NCBI GenBank assembly: GCA_022710185.1
Contig: JAKLHK010000001.1
Coordinates: forward strand, 188,632-252,631
DNA: 64,000 bases
Reading direction: 5' to 3'
Origin: Bacteroidota bacterium
GTDB taxonomy: Bacteria; Bacteroidota; Bacteroidia; Bacteroidales; JAGNHN01
Below, piece by piece: positions 51,339 to 60,529 of this stretch (its first letter is position 1; each line of letters begins with the position of its first letter). Under the pieces are notes generated by a model, which worked only from the letters and a program-made list of their open reading frames with translations, was not told where the DNA came from and made no database searches. Both the position numbers and the translations under genes were made by a program.

Positions 51339-52892
51339 TCAGCCGATCAGCTTCCTTTCGCGGAGGAACTCCTCCCATAAGCGTTGATTCTCGCCCTTGA
51401 GCACCCGGGGAAACTTGGTCTGGCCCCCTTCCTTGCCCCTGGACTTCATGAAGTCGTAGAATACCTGGGAAGGCAGCACGTGCACAAAAACTTCCTGAAT
51501 GGCGGCGATGCGTTCCACGCGGTAATCATCGTTCAGCACCTTGAGGTTCCCATCGATGTGGTCGTGAGCCACCAGAGGATCCAACGGGCTGTCGGTTCCC
51601 AGGTACCATTGGTGTGCGAACATGGACCCGTGCTCTGTCCCGGCCACCGTGAACTCCCGTATTTCCGTATTCAGCTGTTCCTCCATCATCTGGATGGCGC
51701 GGTTCATGTTTTCCTGGGAGAGATGCTCCCCGCAAATACTGAGGAAATGCTTGGTGCGACCGGTGATAACGACTTCATTATGAGCAATCGAGGTGAATTT
51801 GACCGTATCCCCGATGAGGTATCTCCAGGCACCGGCACAGGAGGAAAGGAGAATAGCGTATTCCCTGTTCTCTTCCACCTGGGCGATGGTGAGGGTTTCG
51901 GGGCTGTCCACCAGATTGCCTTCGCCATCGAAGTTACGGTCGGTAAAAGGAATGAACTCAAAGAAGATGCCGTTGTCGACCACCAGTTGCATGGAAGAGG
52001 TCCCGGGACGACTCTGGAATGCGAGGAAACCTTCGGAGGCCAGGTAAGTTTCGATATAGGTCAGCGGCCGGGCCAGGAGCTTCTCGAAGCCCTTGACGTA
52101 GGGCCCGAAGGATACGCCCCCATGCACGTAGATGGAGAGGTTGGGCCAGATGTCGTGGATGTTGTTGAGCTTGTAACGCTCGATGATGCGCTCGAGCAGG
52201 ATCTGCAGCCAGGCGGGTACACCTACGATGACGCCGATGTCCCATTCCGGCGCCTTGCGCACGATCTCGTCGAGTTTGGTGGTCCAGTCGCGTTCCTTGG
52301 ATATCCTTTTCCCGGGCTTGTAGAAATGCTGGAACCAGAAAGGGATATTGCCCGCAGTAATGCCACTGAGGTCTCCTTCGTAGAATGTGCCGTTGAACTG
52401 CAGGTGGGTGCTCCCCCCCAGCATCAGGATTCCTTTTTCATAGAACTCCCTGGGAAACTTGTACCGGGCCAGGGAAAAGATCTGCCGTATGCTCACCCGC
52501 TTGATCGACCTGAGCATCTCGGTGCTCACGGGGATATACTTACTGGAGGCCTCCGAGGTCCCCGAGCTGAGGGCGAAGTACTTGATCCTGCCCGGCCAGC
52601 TGACAAAGGCTTCGCCCTGAAGGGTGCGGTACCACCACTTGCGGAAAATGGCGTTGTAATCATGGGTAGGTACACGCTGCTGGAAGGCGCTCACCAGGTC
52701 CTTCTCCCGAAGTATGTCCTGGAATCCGTAATATTCACCTAAGGAAGTGTCACGGGCCTTGAGCAGCAATTTGCGAAGGACCTTTTGCTGTTCCCTGTAT
52801 GGATCCGTTTTGCTTTTCTCTTCGCGCAGGCTGAGCCCTTTGAGCTCGATGGCACTCTTGATGATGGAACCCAGGATCGGCATGTAGGGCAT
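51339..52892 (-). CDS. GH3-like acyl-adenylating protein
   Basis: A 517-residue protein of the GH3 (auxin-responsive promoter) family. Adenylation motifs are visible: 'YFALSSGTSEASSKYIPVST' (phosphate-binding loop), 'YLASEGFLAFQS', 'GAWRYLIGDTVKF' and 'VVITGRTKHFLSICGEHLSQ', as in plant GH3 enzymes that join amino acids to carboxylic acids. Bacterial members have no known substrate. Its transcript also carries the LysE-type exporter, which would fit export of an amino-acid conjugate; this is inference. ATG at 52892 (or 52883) replaces the longer frame from 52955. Confidence 0.88.
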   Translation of the reverse strand: MPYMPILGSIIKSAIELKGLSLREEKSKTDPYREQQKVLRKLLLKARDTSLGEYYGFQDILREKDLVSAFQQRVPTHDYNAIFRKWWYRTLQGEAFVSWPGRIKYFALSSGTSEASSKYIPVSTEMLRSIKRVSIRQIFSLARYKFPREFYEKGILMLGGSTHLQFNGTFYEGDLSGITAGNIPFWFQHFYKPGKRISKERDWTTKLDEIVRKAPEWDIGVIVGVPAWLQILLERIIERYKLNNIHDIWPNLSIYVHGGVSFGPYVKGFEKLLARPLTYIETYLASEGFLAFQSRPGTSSMQLVVDNGIFFEFIPFTDRNFDGEGNLVDSPETLTIAQVEENREYAILLSSCAGAWRYLIGDTVKFTSIAHNEVVITGRTKHFLSICGEHLSQENMNRAIQMMEEQLNTEIREFTVAGTEHGSMFAHQWYLGTDSPLDPLVAHDHIDGNLKVLNDDYRVERIAAIQEVFVHVLPSQVFYDFMKSRGKEGGQTKFPRVLKGENQRLWEEFLRERKLIG

Positions 52893-53042
52893 TTTTGAAC
52901 GGTAAAAATAGGAAATTTGGCCTGCCTGCGTGCCTGGCTGAGGCAAAGGGGTCACAAGATCCTATCAAACAATAATTTAGGCCATATTCCGTTAGCTCTT
53001 CCATCACAGCCTGATCCTGAGCATCCCCCGAAAACTCTGCCC

Positions 53043-54116
53043 ATGAGCCCCCGTCCCCTTCCTTATCGCATGCTGCGCTACTTCCTGATCCTGCTGGCTG
53101 TCGTGCTGACCGCTACCCTTTCCTTCCTGGGGTGGATCCACTACAAGGCTGCAGACCATGGTCCCGAGACCGTACTCTTTCGGGGGAACACCCTTCCCAT
53201 AATGCCCGACACGCTCCGGTTGATCAGCTGGAACATTGGCTACGCCGGGCTGGGAGAGGGTATGGATTTTTTCTACGATGGGGGCCAGGGAGTTCGTGCC
53301 GGACAGCATGCCACAGACAGTGCACTTGCTGCTATCCTGGATTTCATCACCCAGGGCAGTCGCGCCAGGTTCTATTTGCTCCAGGAGGTCGATGCCGGCT
53401 CCCGCCGCTCCTGGGGGCAGCCCCAGGCCCGCAGGCTGCAGGAGCTCCTGCCCGGCTATTCGGCCTATTTTGCGGTGAATTACGATGTGGCCTTTGTTCC
53501 CTCCCCCCTTCGGTCCCCTATGGGCAAGGTAAAGTCCGGGCTGCTCAGCCTCAGCGACTACCAGCCAGCCGAAGCCTTGCGCCTTGCCCTGCCGGGCCGC
53601 CATCCCTGGCCTACCCGCATGTTCATGCCCGACCGCTGCCTGTTGCTGCTGCGCTATCCCCTCGTTGGGGGGAAGATGCTGACCCTCATCAATGTGCATA
53701 ATTCGGCCTTCGATGATAGCGGCGCGCAACGGGCCGAACAGGTGGCCTTCATCCGACGCCTGCTGGAAGCGGAATACCGTCTTGGAAACTATGTGATCGC
53801 GGGGGGCGACTGGAACCAGAGCCCCCAGGGCTACGACAGCTCCCTCACGGTCAACGGGGACCTCGCTCTGGCAGCGAGACCTGTGCTCCCTGACAACACG
53901 CTTCCCGGATGGACCAGGGCCTTCGACCCTACCCTGCCAACCAACCGTTACCTGGACGAGCCTTACGTGAAGGGACGGACGCGCACCACCCTCATCGACT
54001 TCTTTCTGCTCTCCCCTAATCTTCAGCTGCTGGAGGTCAGGACCCATGACCTGGGCTTCCGCTGGAGCGACCATCAGCCGGTGGAGGTTGCGGTAATGTT
54101 CAGCGATCAACCCTGA
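53043..54116 (+). CDS. Membrane-anchored endonuclease/exonuclease/phosphatase-family protein
   Basis: A 357-residue protein with one N-terminal helix ('LRYFLILLAVVLTATLSFLG') and a periplasmic EEP (DNase I-like) domain. Catalytic residues: Asn in LISWNIGY, Glu in YLLQEVD, Asp/Asn in GGDWNQSP, Asp in LIDFFLLS, and the terminal SDHQPV His. The family cleaves phosphodiesters or phosphomonoesters; the substrate is not clear. Start at 53043 is where the helix begins; the frame back to 52917 lacks support. It overlaps hemW by 10 bases (convergent). Confidence 0.88.
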   Translation: MSPRPLPYRMLRYFLILLAVVLTATLSFLGWIHYKAADHGPETVLFRGNTLPIMPDTLRLISWNIGYAGLGEGMDFFYDGGQGVRAGQHATDSALAAILDFITQGSRARFYLLQEVDAGSRRSWGQPQARRLQELLPGYSAYFAVNYDVAFVPSPLRSPMGKVKSGLLSLSDYQPAEALRLALPGRHPWPTRMFMPDRCLLLLRYPLVGGKMLTLINVHNSAFDDSGAQRAEQVAFIRRLLEAEYRLGNYVIAGGDWNQSPQGYDSSLTVNGDLALAARPVLPDNTLPGWTRAFDPTLPTNRYLDEPYVKGRTRTTLIDFFLLSPNLQLLEVRTHDLGFRWSDHQPVEVAVMFSDQP

Positions 54117-55243
54117 TGGCTGACGAAGAGCTCCGCCGCAATGCCGTCGGCATGGAACATACCCTCCGGGCTGAGCTTCCATCCCTCCGGATCTTCCAGG
54201 ACCCATGACGATCGAATGAAGCCCGTCATCCCCTCTCCTACCCTGCCCAGCAGTTCTTCACCACCCAGGGCCAGCAATTCCCGGCGCCGGCACCCCCATT
54301 GGGTGCGTAGGGAGGTCATGAGGTATTCGTTTATGCGGTCGGAAAGGCTCAGCACTTCCTCCCCCTCCATGGGCACATGCAAGGGAAGGGCTTCGATGTA
54401 ATCCTTCAGGCTGCTCACATTCCAGTACCTGCGCCTGCCGTCGAAGGAATGGGCCGAAGGCCCGAAACCGTAGTAGGGGATTCCGTTCCAGTAGGCCGTA
54501 TTATGCCGGGCGTAGCGCTCGTTGCGGGCCAGGTTGCTGATTTCGTAATGGGCGTATCCTTCAGCCGCCAGCACCCGGTGCATGAGCTCAAAATGCTGTG
54601 CCGCCAGGGCATCTTCGGGCGGTTTCCTCTGCCGGCGTTGCACCTGGTGCCATAGGATGGTCCGTTCTTCCAGGGTGAGGGCATAGGCAGAAAGGTGGTC
54701 TACCCCAAGCCTCAGGAATTGCCGGAGGTTCTCCTCCCAGTCCCCGATCCCCTGGCCGGGGATCCCATAAATCAGGTCAATGCTTAGGTTATCTATCCCT
54801 GCCTTGCGGCATAGGTCTGTTGCCCTGAGTGCCTGGGCGGCATCATGCGCCCGCTCGAGATAGTCCAGATCGGCTTGCCGGAAGCTCTGTATCCCAATGC
54901 TCACGCGGTTGACCCCTCCCTGCTTCCAGGCACGGAGACGTTCATCCAACAAGTCGTCCGGATTTGCCTCCAGGGTGATCTCTGCGTCTGGTTCCAGGGC
55001 ATAGGAAGCATGGATGGCCTCCATGATCCTCCGGAACTGTATGGGTTCCAGCAGGGAGGGCGTCCCTCCTCCCCAGTATACGGTGCCGACCGCTTCCGAT
55101 GCCGCTTCCCGGGCCCTGAAGTGCAACTCAGCGACCAAGGCGCTGGTGAACGCCTCCCGGCTGCGTGTGGTGGCCAGGGAAAAGAAATTGCAGTAGCCGC
55201 ACTTTCGGCGACAAAAAGGGATATGAATGTAAATGCCCGCCAT
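54107..55243 (-). CDS. hemW: Radical SAM haem chaperone HemW
   Basis: A 378-residue HemN-like protein. Radical SAM cluster motif CRRKCGYC (CX3CX2C) near residue 11, followed by NF where true coproporphyrinogen dehydrogenases have a fourth Cys, so it is HemW rather than HemN. GGGTPSLL, 'IGIQSFRQADLDYLERAHD' and 'DLIYGIPGQGIGDWEENL' follow the family order. HemW binds haem and hands it to respiratory proteins; the multihaem cytochrome in the window shows the cell makes haem proteins. Confidence 0.93.
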   Translation of the reverse strand: MAGIYIHIPFCRRKCGYCNFFSLATTRSREAFTSALVAELHFRAREAASEAVGTVYWGGGTPSLLEPIQFRRIMEAIHASYALEPDAEITLEANPDDLLDERLRAWKQGGVNRVSIGIQSFRQADLDYLERAHDAAQALRATDLCRKAGIDNLSIDLIYGIPGQGIGDWEENLRQFLRLGVDHLSAYALTLEERTILWHQVQRRQRKPPEDALAAQHFELMHRVLAAEGYAHYEISNLARNERYARHNTAYWNGIPYYGFGPSAHSFDGRRRYWNVSSLKDYIEALPLHVPMEGEEVLSLSDRINEYLMTSLRTQWGCRRRELLALGGEELLGRVGEGMTGFIRSSWVLEDPEGWKLSPEGMFHADGIAAELFVSHQG

Positions 55244-55252
55244 TCAGGGAAT

Positions 55253-55756
55253 TCAGGCCATCCTGCGCCCGGCCAGCCCAAGATACAGGGAGAAGGCCGT
55301 AAGGGTTATGGCCTGCACCCACAGTGGCGTGGAGATCACGCTGCCTTCGATCAGCAGGGCCGATACCAGAGCGAACTTGGCTAGATAGTATACCGCCTTG
55401 CTCAGCAGTATCGACAGGCCCAGGGAAAGGCCCATGGACATCTGCGTGCGTTTCTGCAGGAGGAAGAACAGCCCGACATTGAGCAGGAGCTCTCCCGTGA
55501 TCAGCAGCATCTTAAGGAAATGGGGATGCGCGCTTACTGCGAAGGAGAAGAGGGGCAGGGTGAGCGCCAGGAGCCAGGCATTGCGCGGACGGGTATGGGC
55601 GAGGGCCAGCACCACGGCCAGGCGCATGGGCTCGAGGAGGTAGAGCGGGAAGCCCAGCAGGTGGGAGAGCGCCGGCGTGAAATATACCAACAGCAGGGCG
55701 GCCAGATCGATCAGTGCCGAAGGCACCAGGGTCATCGTACGTGCAGTAGCGTTCAT
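55253..55756 (-). CDS. Small multi-pass membrane protein of unknown function
   Basis: A 167-residue, very hydrophobic protein with five or six predicted helices (e.g. 'LIDLAALLLVYFTPALSHLL', 'LLITGELLLNVGLFFLLQKR'). Its size and helix number resemble substrate-binding (S) components of ECF vitamin transporters, but no binding motif was found. ATG at 55756 is chosen because the frame beyond it (to 55975) overlaps the carbonic anhydrase promoter and gene. Co-directional with hemW, 9 bases apart. Confidence 0.65.
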   Translation of the reverse strand: MNATARTMTLVPSALIDLAALLLVYFTPALSHLLGFPLYLLEPMRLAVVLALAHTRPRNAWLLALTLPLFSFAVSAHPHFLKMLLITGELLLNVGLFFLLQKRTQMSMGLSLGLSILLSKAVYYLAKFALVSALLIEGSVISTPLWVQAITLTAFSLYLGLAGRRMA

Positions 55757-55774
55757 GACAGGTGGAATGAGGGG

Positions 55775-55802
55775 TAAAGATAACCGGATTGTCGTTATCT
55801 TG
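55775..55802. promoter_or_regulatory. Back-to-back promoter elements in the divergent gap before the carbonic anhydrase gene
   Basis: Minus-strand TATCTTTA at 55782-55775 faces the membrane protein gene, plus-strand TATCTTG at 55796-55802 faces carbonic anhydrase. They include the inverted repeat GATAAC (55779-55784)/GTTATC (55794-55799), so a shared operator is possible. Confidence 0.4.
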
Positions 55803-55827
55803 GTCCTGATGCAAAAAAGCGGACACC

Positions 55828-56457
55828 ATGGGCAAGCTGGACAACCTCCTGAACAATAACAAGCGCTGGGCCGAAAGGGTACGTCATGCCAGGCCAGATT
55901 TCTTTCTGGAGCTCTCGCTCCAGCAAAAGCCCGAAATCCTTTGGATAGGATGTTCCGACAGCCGGGTACCCGCAAACGAGATCGTGGACAAGCTCCCCGG
56001 CGAGATCTTTGTACACCGCAATATTGCCAATGTAGTGGTCCACACCGACCTGAACTGCCTGTCGGTGATACAGTATGCCGTGGAGGTCCTCAGGGTGAAG
56101 CACATCGTAGTATGCGGTCACTACGCCTGCGGGGGGGTGAAGGCCGCGTTGGAGGCCAGGGAGCATGGGCTCATCGACAACTGGCTGAGGCATATCCGCG
56201 ACGTGTACCGTTTTCACCGGGAGGAACTGGATGCCCTGGGCAATATGGAAGCGCGGTACGACCGGCTTTGCGAGCTCAATATCATCGAACAGGTGAGCAA
56301 TGTATGCCATACCACCATCGTCCAGAACGCCTGGGCCGCCGGACAGGAGCTCTGTGTGCATGGCTGGGTGTACCGCATCGAAGACGGCATACTGCGCGAC
56401 CTCCAGGTCAGCGCTTCCGGCAAGGACGATATCAGCGATATCCACCGCTTGCGTTAG
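55828..56457 (+). CDS. Beta-class carbonic anhydrase
   Basis: Interconverts CO2 and bicarbonate. The 209-residue protein has the zinc ligands Cys42 (GCSDSR), His98 and Cys101 (CGHYACGG), and the Asp44-Arg46 pair that controls the active site; 'GEIFVHRNIANVV' is also typical. No signal peptide, so cytoplasmic. The gene stands alone between divergent and downstream promoters. Confidence 0.95.
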   Translation: MGKLDNLLNNNKRWAERVRHARPDFFLELSLQQKPEILWIGCSDSRVPANEIVDKLPGEIFVHRNIANVVVHTDLNCLSVIQYAVEVLRVKHIVVCGHYACGGVKAALEAREHGLIDNWLRHIRDVYRFHREELDALGNMEARYDRLCELNIIEQVSNVCHTTIVQNAWAAGQELCVHGWVYRIEDGILRDLQVSASGKDDISDIHRLR

Positions 56458-56493
56458 TGCCACTGGCCTCCGGACAGAAAACCGCAATTCCTT

Positions 56494-56501
56494 TATCTTT
56501 G
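56494..56501 (+). promoter_or_regulatory. -7 promoter element TATCTTTG for the DUF362/iron-sulfur pair
   Basis: Exact TAnnTTTG match, 16 bases before the ATG at 56518. Confidence 0.6.
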
Positions 56502-56517
56502 GACAAACGCTGATACG

Positions 56518-57423
56518 ATGCGACGCAGGGAACTCATTTATGCCGGGCTGCTCACAGGAGGTGCCCTTGCCCTTCCCCAATGGGGACGTGCCCTGGGCCA
56601 TGCCCTGGCGCCAGGCATCCCACATCTGGCCGCAGTAAAGGGCGGCGAAGCCGAAGTCATGTTCGACCGGGCCATGCAGGCCCTGGGTGGAATGCAGGCC
56701 TTTGTGAAAAAGGGGCAGAAAGTGGTGGTGAAGCCCAATATCGGTTGGGATGCAGGCCCTGAGCGTGCCGCCAACACCAATCCCGCGCTGATTGCACGTA
56801 TTGTCAAACGCTGCCTCGAAGCCGGGGCCCGGGAAGTGGTGGTCTTCGACAACACCTGCGACACCTGGAACCTCTGTTACGCCAGCAGCGGCATCGAAAA
56901 GGCGGCCAAGGCCGCCGGGGCCCGCATCGCCCCTGGGCACCTGGAGGGGTACTACCAGCAGGTCAGTATCCCCAATGGCGTAAAGCTCAAGGAAGCCAAG
57001 GTGCACGAAGCCCTGCTGGAGTCCGATGTTTTCATCAACGTGCCCATCCTCAAGCATCACAGCTCGGCCGATCTGAGCATCGCCATGAAGAACCTGATGG
57101 GGGTGGTATGGGATCGGCGTTATTGGCACCGCAACGACCTGCACCAGTGCATTGCCGACTTCACCCTGTGGCGCACCCCGGACCTCAATGTGGTGGATGC
57201 CTACCGGGTCATGAAAAAGAACGGTCCCCGGGGCGTTTCCGTTGCCGATACCACGATCTACAAGATGCAAGTAGTCAGTCGCGATATCGTGGCCGCGGAT
57301 GCCGCTTCCGCCAAGATCTTCGGCTCAGACCCCGCCTCCATTGGCCATATCCGTAAGGCCGCAGCCAGTGGGGTGGGCCGTATGGACCTCGACAAGCTGG
57401 ACATCCAGCGCATCAGCCTGTGA
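56518..57423 (+). CDS. DUF362 protein with twin-arginine signal
   Basis: A 301-residue protein. The first residues MRRRELIYAGLLTGGALALP form a likely Tat signal (RR followed by a modest hydrophobic core). The DUF362 domain shows 'KKGQKVVVKPNIGWDAGPER', 'ESDVFINVPILKHHSSADLS' and 'NLMGVVWDRRYWHRNDLHQC'. Members often bind or accompany iron-sulfur clusters; function unknown. It is followed without gap by a polyferredoxin gene, which strongly suggests a redox pair at the periplasmic side of the membrane. Confidence 0.85.
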   Translation: MRRRELIYAGLLTGGALALPQWGRALGHALAPGIPHLAAVKGGEAEVMFDRAMQALGGMQAFVKKGQKVVVKPNIGWDAGPERAANTNPALIARIVKRCLEAGAREVVVFDNTCDTWNLCYASSGIEKAAKAAGARIAPGHLEGYYQQVSIPNGVKLKEAKVHEALLESDVFINVPILKHHSSADLSIAMKNLMGVVWDRRYWHRNDLHQCIADFTLWRTPDLNVVDAYRVMKKNGPRGVSVADTTIYKMQVVSRDIVAADAASAKIFGSDPASIGHIRKAAASGVGRMDLDKLDIQRISL

Positions 57424-57425
57424 CC

Positions 57426-58949
57426 ATGAATGGGCGAAAGCTCCGGCGGTGGCGGGTATTTTCGGCCCTGGCCGTGCTCCTGGTTTTCGCCCTCTGGTTC
57501 CTCGACCTGGCTCAAGCCTTCCCCATTGGGGTATTCACTGTACTCCGCTACATCCAGCTGGTTCCGGCCCTGCAACTCGCTCTCTCCTTCAGCCTGGGCG
57601 GAGTGGCGGCCCTGCTGCTCCTGCTCCTTTCGGCCCTGGTTTTTGGCAGGGCCTATTGCTCCTTCCTGTGCCCCCTGGGATTGCTGCAGGACCTGATGTC
57701 CAGGATCCGGGCATGGATCAGGCCGAGGAAACGCTACCCCCGGCAAAAAGCCTATCGCATGCTCCGCTACGGCATGCTGCTGGTATTCCTTGTCAGCCTG
57801 GCCGCAGGCAGCGGGGTGGTCACTGGCCTGCTCGATCCTTACAGTTGGTTCGGGCGCATTGCCTTCCATCTGGTTCGTCCTCCCCTTACGCTGCTGCATA
57901 ACCTGGCTGCCTGGGGGATGAACAGCCTGGGGTCCTTTGCCCTGAATCCAGTGAAGTTCCATGGTATGGCCTGGGCGGCCAGCGGGGCCGCGGCCGCCAT
58001 GCTGGCCCTGCTGGGGGTGATGGTGTGGAACCAGGGGCGGCAATACTGCAATACGATCTGTCCGGTGGGCACCCTGCTCGGCCTGGCAGGCTGTAAGGCC
58101 TTGTTGCGGGTCCACTTCGAGAAAAGGGCCTGCACCGCCTGCGGATTGTGCGCCGCAGCCTGCAAGGCGGGCTGCATTGATGTGAAGCATAAGACCGTGG
58201 ATCATGAGCGCTGTGTGGTCTGCTTCAACTGCCTTCCTTCCTGTGCCGAAGGCGGGATACGCTACGGGAGGCCTCAGCCCGCAACCACTGACCTTACCCG
58301 CCGTGACCTCCTTGTAAGGGCCGGGAGCACCGTCCTTCTTCCCGCCGTTTTAAAGGATCCCGGTGAAAAAGCCCGTGCAAAAGCTGTGCGCCTCGCCCCC
58401 ATAGCCCCTCCGGGGGCCTTATCGCACCCCCATCTGTGGGAGCGCTGCACGGCATGCCACCTCTGCATCAGTGCCTGCCCTACGGGGGTCCTTCAGCCCT
58501 CCCTCCTGGAATATGGGCTGGGCGGGCTCTTCCAGCCGGTGATGGACCCATTGACGGGATATTGTAACTATGAATGCACACGCTGTACGGAGGTGTGCCC
58601 AACCGGGGCACTCCAACCCCTCTCCGCCGACGAAAAGAAACAAGTGCAGATCGGAAGGACCCGTTTTATTGAGGAGCTGTGTGTGGTGACCAAGGACAAT
58701 ACGGCCTGCGGGGCCTGCTCAGAGCACTGCCCGACCAAAGCGGTCAATATGATCCCCTGGAAAGGCACGCTGAACATTCCCAACGTTGACAACAGCATCT
58801 GCGTGGGCTGCGGGGCCTGCGAGTACGCCTGCCCCACCACGCCCCGCTCTATCGTGGTCGACGGTAACCCGATCCACCGGGTGGCCGAACGTCCGAAGGA
58901 GATCGGGGAGAAGGCGGAAGAAGTGGAGATGGAGGAGTTTCCCTTCTGA
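57426..58949 (+). CDS. NapH-like membrane protein fused to NapG-like polyferredoxin, with internal twin-arginine motif
   Basis: A 507-residue protein. Five N-terminal helices carry two NapH-type CX3CP motifs (YCSFLCP and YCNTICP), then CTACGLCAAACK and CVVCFNCLPSC clusters. In the middle comes TRRDLLVRAGSTVLLPAVL, which looks like a Tat signal, followed by a NapG-like part with four more clusters (CTACHLCISACP, CNYECTRCTEVCP, CGACSEHCP, CVGCGACEYACP). So it should draw quinol electrons and pass them along a chain to a periplasmic acceptor, maybe the DUF362 partner. GTG at 57420 is an alternative start. Confidence 0.87.
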   Translation: MNGRKLRRWRVFSALAVLLVFALWFLDLAQAFPIGVFTVLRYIQLVPALQLALSFSLGGVAALLLLLLSALVFGRAYCSFLCPLGLLQDLMSRIRAWIRPRKRYPRQKAYRMLRYGMLLVFLVSLAAGSGVVTGLLDPYSWFGRIAFHLVRPPLTLLHNLAAWGMNSLGSFALNPVKFHGMAWAASGAAAAMLALLGVMVWNQGRQYCNTICPVGTLLGLAGCKALLRVHFEKRACTACGLCAAACKAGCIDVKHKTVDHERCVVCFNCLPSCAEGGIRYGRPQPATTDLTRRDLLVRAGSTVLLPAVLKDPGEKARAKAVRLAPIAPPGALSHPHLWERCTACHLCISACPTGVLQPSLLEYGLGGLFQPVMDPLTGYCNYECTRCTEVCPTGALQPLSADEKKQVQIGRTRFIEELCVVTKDNTACGACSEHCPTKAVNMIPWKGTLNIPNVDNSICVGCGACEYACPTTPRSIVVDGNPIHRVAERPKEIGEKAEEVEMEEFPF

Positions 58950-58963
58950 AAGCCTGAATGGGG

Positions 58964-60472
58964 TCAGTCCCGCTTCAGGGTGACACGGAAAGTGGTACCC
59001 TTACCCGGAGTGGATGACTTAACGAACACCTTCCCCCTGTGATAGTTGCGGATGATGCGTGAAGCCAGCGACAAGCCCAGGCCCCAACCACGCTTTTTGC
59101 TGGTATACCCTGGGTTGAAGATGGTTTTGAACATTTTTTTGGGGATGCCCTTGCCGGTATCGCTCACATCGACATGCACATATCGTCCATCTTCCACGAT
59201 GGAGATCAGGAGGCTCCCCTCCCCTTCCATGGCATCCACAGCGTTGCGGCAGAGGTTTTCGATCACCCATTCGAAGAGTTGACGGTTGATGGGTAACACG
59301 ATCTGTTCTTCTGCCGAAGGCTGTACCTGCATGTTCACTTTGCGCGATATCCTCGGCCGCAGATAGCGCACCGCCTCATGGATCACGCCCACGATGTTCT
59401 CGGGCTCCAGGCGGGGCGGGGAGCCTATCTTACTGAATCGCTGAGTGATGGTATCCAGACGGTGAAGGTCTTTGGATATCTCTGTCAGCACGCTGTCGTC
59501 AACCTGCTGAGCCCTGAGTAGTTCGAGCCACCCCATGAGGGAGGAAAGGGGCGTACCCAGTTGATGCGCCGTCTCCTTGGCAAGGCCTGCCCACACCTGG
59601 TTCTGCTCCGACCTCCTGGCCGTACTGAACAACAGATAGGCGATGAACAGGAAGACACCGATGACCCCCAGCTGGACCAGGGGGAAAAAGCGTAGCTGGG
59701 TGAGCAGGTAAGATTCACGGTAAAAGATAAACCGTTTCCCCTGGCTGCCCAGGTCGATCTCTATGGTGGTATTGGCCGAAGCCATTTCGTGCACGGCCTG
59801 CAGTATGGCCGCGGTATCCGAGGAAAGCAGGGAATCCAGGTTGCCTGTGGCCACCACCTGCCGCATGCTTTCATCGGTCACTATCACCGGAACGGAGGCC
59901 GAGTTCACCACTACGTCCGTGATAAAGCTCTGGATGAGCTCCTCCAGGATCTGCTTGATCTCAGTAAAGGGCTTGGAGTCGGAATAGTAGAAATAATTGA
60001 TGTTGCCTGCGTAGTAATCGAAAGCGATGGGCTTATACGTTGAAAACTGTTCCCTGAGTTCCGGGCTGAGCACCCTGACTTCGGAAGGATCGAAATCCAC
60101 GTTTTTAGCGGAACTGATGTTTCCTTCGGCATCGGTGAGGATGACCGGAATGGTGGTGTTCCCGGAGATGATCTCAGAATAAAAGGTAATGTCCTCGGTG
60201 TTGTCGGCATTGATGAGCCGCTGGGTCGCCCTGGCCAGCAGTTCGACCCGCTTGCGTTCCTCCTGCTGCAGCGCGGCGAAGAGGCGTTCCTGGACCTGCA
60301 CCAGATGGGCCTTTTGCTGCACGGCATCGGCCCAGATGGTGATGTTTTTACGCTCCTCCCGGGCCACTTTGGCCACCAGGGTGTTGGTATACCAGAGCGA
60401 GGCGCTCACGATCACCACGGCGGCCATGAAGAGGAAGAGTTTCCAGCGCTTTTTCCGAAGATAGATGTTCAA
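58964..60472 (-). CDS. Sensor histidine kinase
   Basis: A 502-residue kinase. First helix ('WKLFLFMAAVVIVSASLWYT'), extracytoplasmic sensor (about 35-265), second helix ('FFPLVQLGVIGVFLFIAYLL'), then H-box KETAHQLGTPLSSLMGW (a variant with QLGTPL instead of EIRNPL), N-box ENLCRNAVDAME, G1 DTGKGIP, G2 GWGLGLSL. The H-box variant is common in Bacteroidota. No response regulator adjoins. It shares the strand with PPK2 and lepB upstream. Confidence 0.88.
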   Translation of the reverse strand: MNIYLRKKRWKLFLFMAAVVIVSASLWYTNTLVAKVAREERKNITIWADAVQQKAHLVQVQERLFAALQQEERKRVELLARATQRLINADNTEDITFYSEIISGNTTIPVILTDAEGNISSAKNVDFDPSEVRVLSPELREQFSTYKPIAFDYYAGNINYFYYSDSKPFTEIKQILEELIQSFITDVVVNSASVPVIVTDESMRQVVATGNLDSLLSSDTAAILQAVHEMASANTTIEIDLGSQGKRFIFYRESYLLTQLRFFPLVQLGVIGVFLFIAYLLFSTARRSEQNQVWAGLAKETAHQLGTPLSSLMGWLELLRAQQVDDSVLTEISKDLHRLDTITQRFSKIGSPPRLEPENIVGVIHEAVRYLRPRISRKVNMQVQPSAEEQIVLPINRQLFEWVIENLCRNAVDAMEGEGSLLISIVEDGRYVHVDVSDTGKGIPKKMFKTIFNPGYTSKKRGWGLGLSLASRIIRNYHRGKVFVKSSTPGKGTTFRVTLKRD

Positions 60473-60529
60473 GGTATGGACGTTAACGTATGAGGGGGAT
60501 AACGCAGTTCTGTCTTCGCTGTTTTACGT

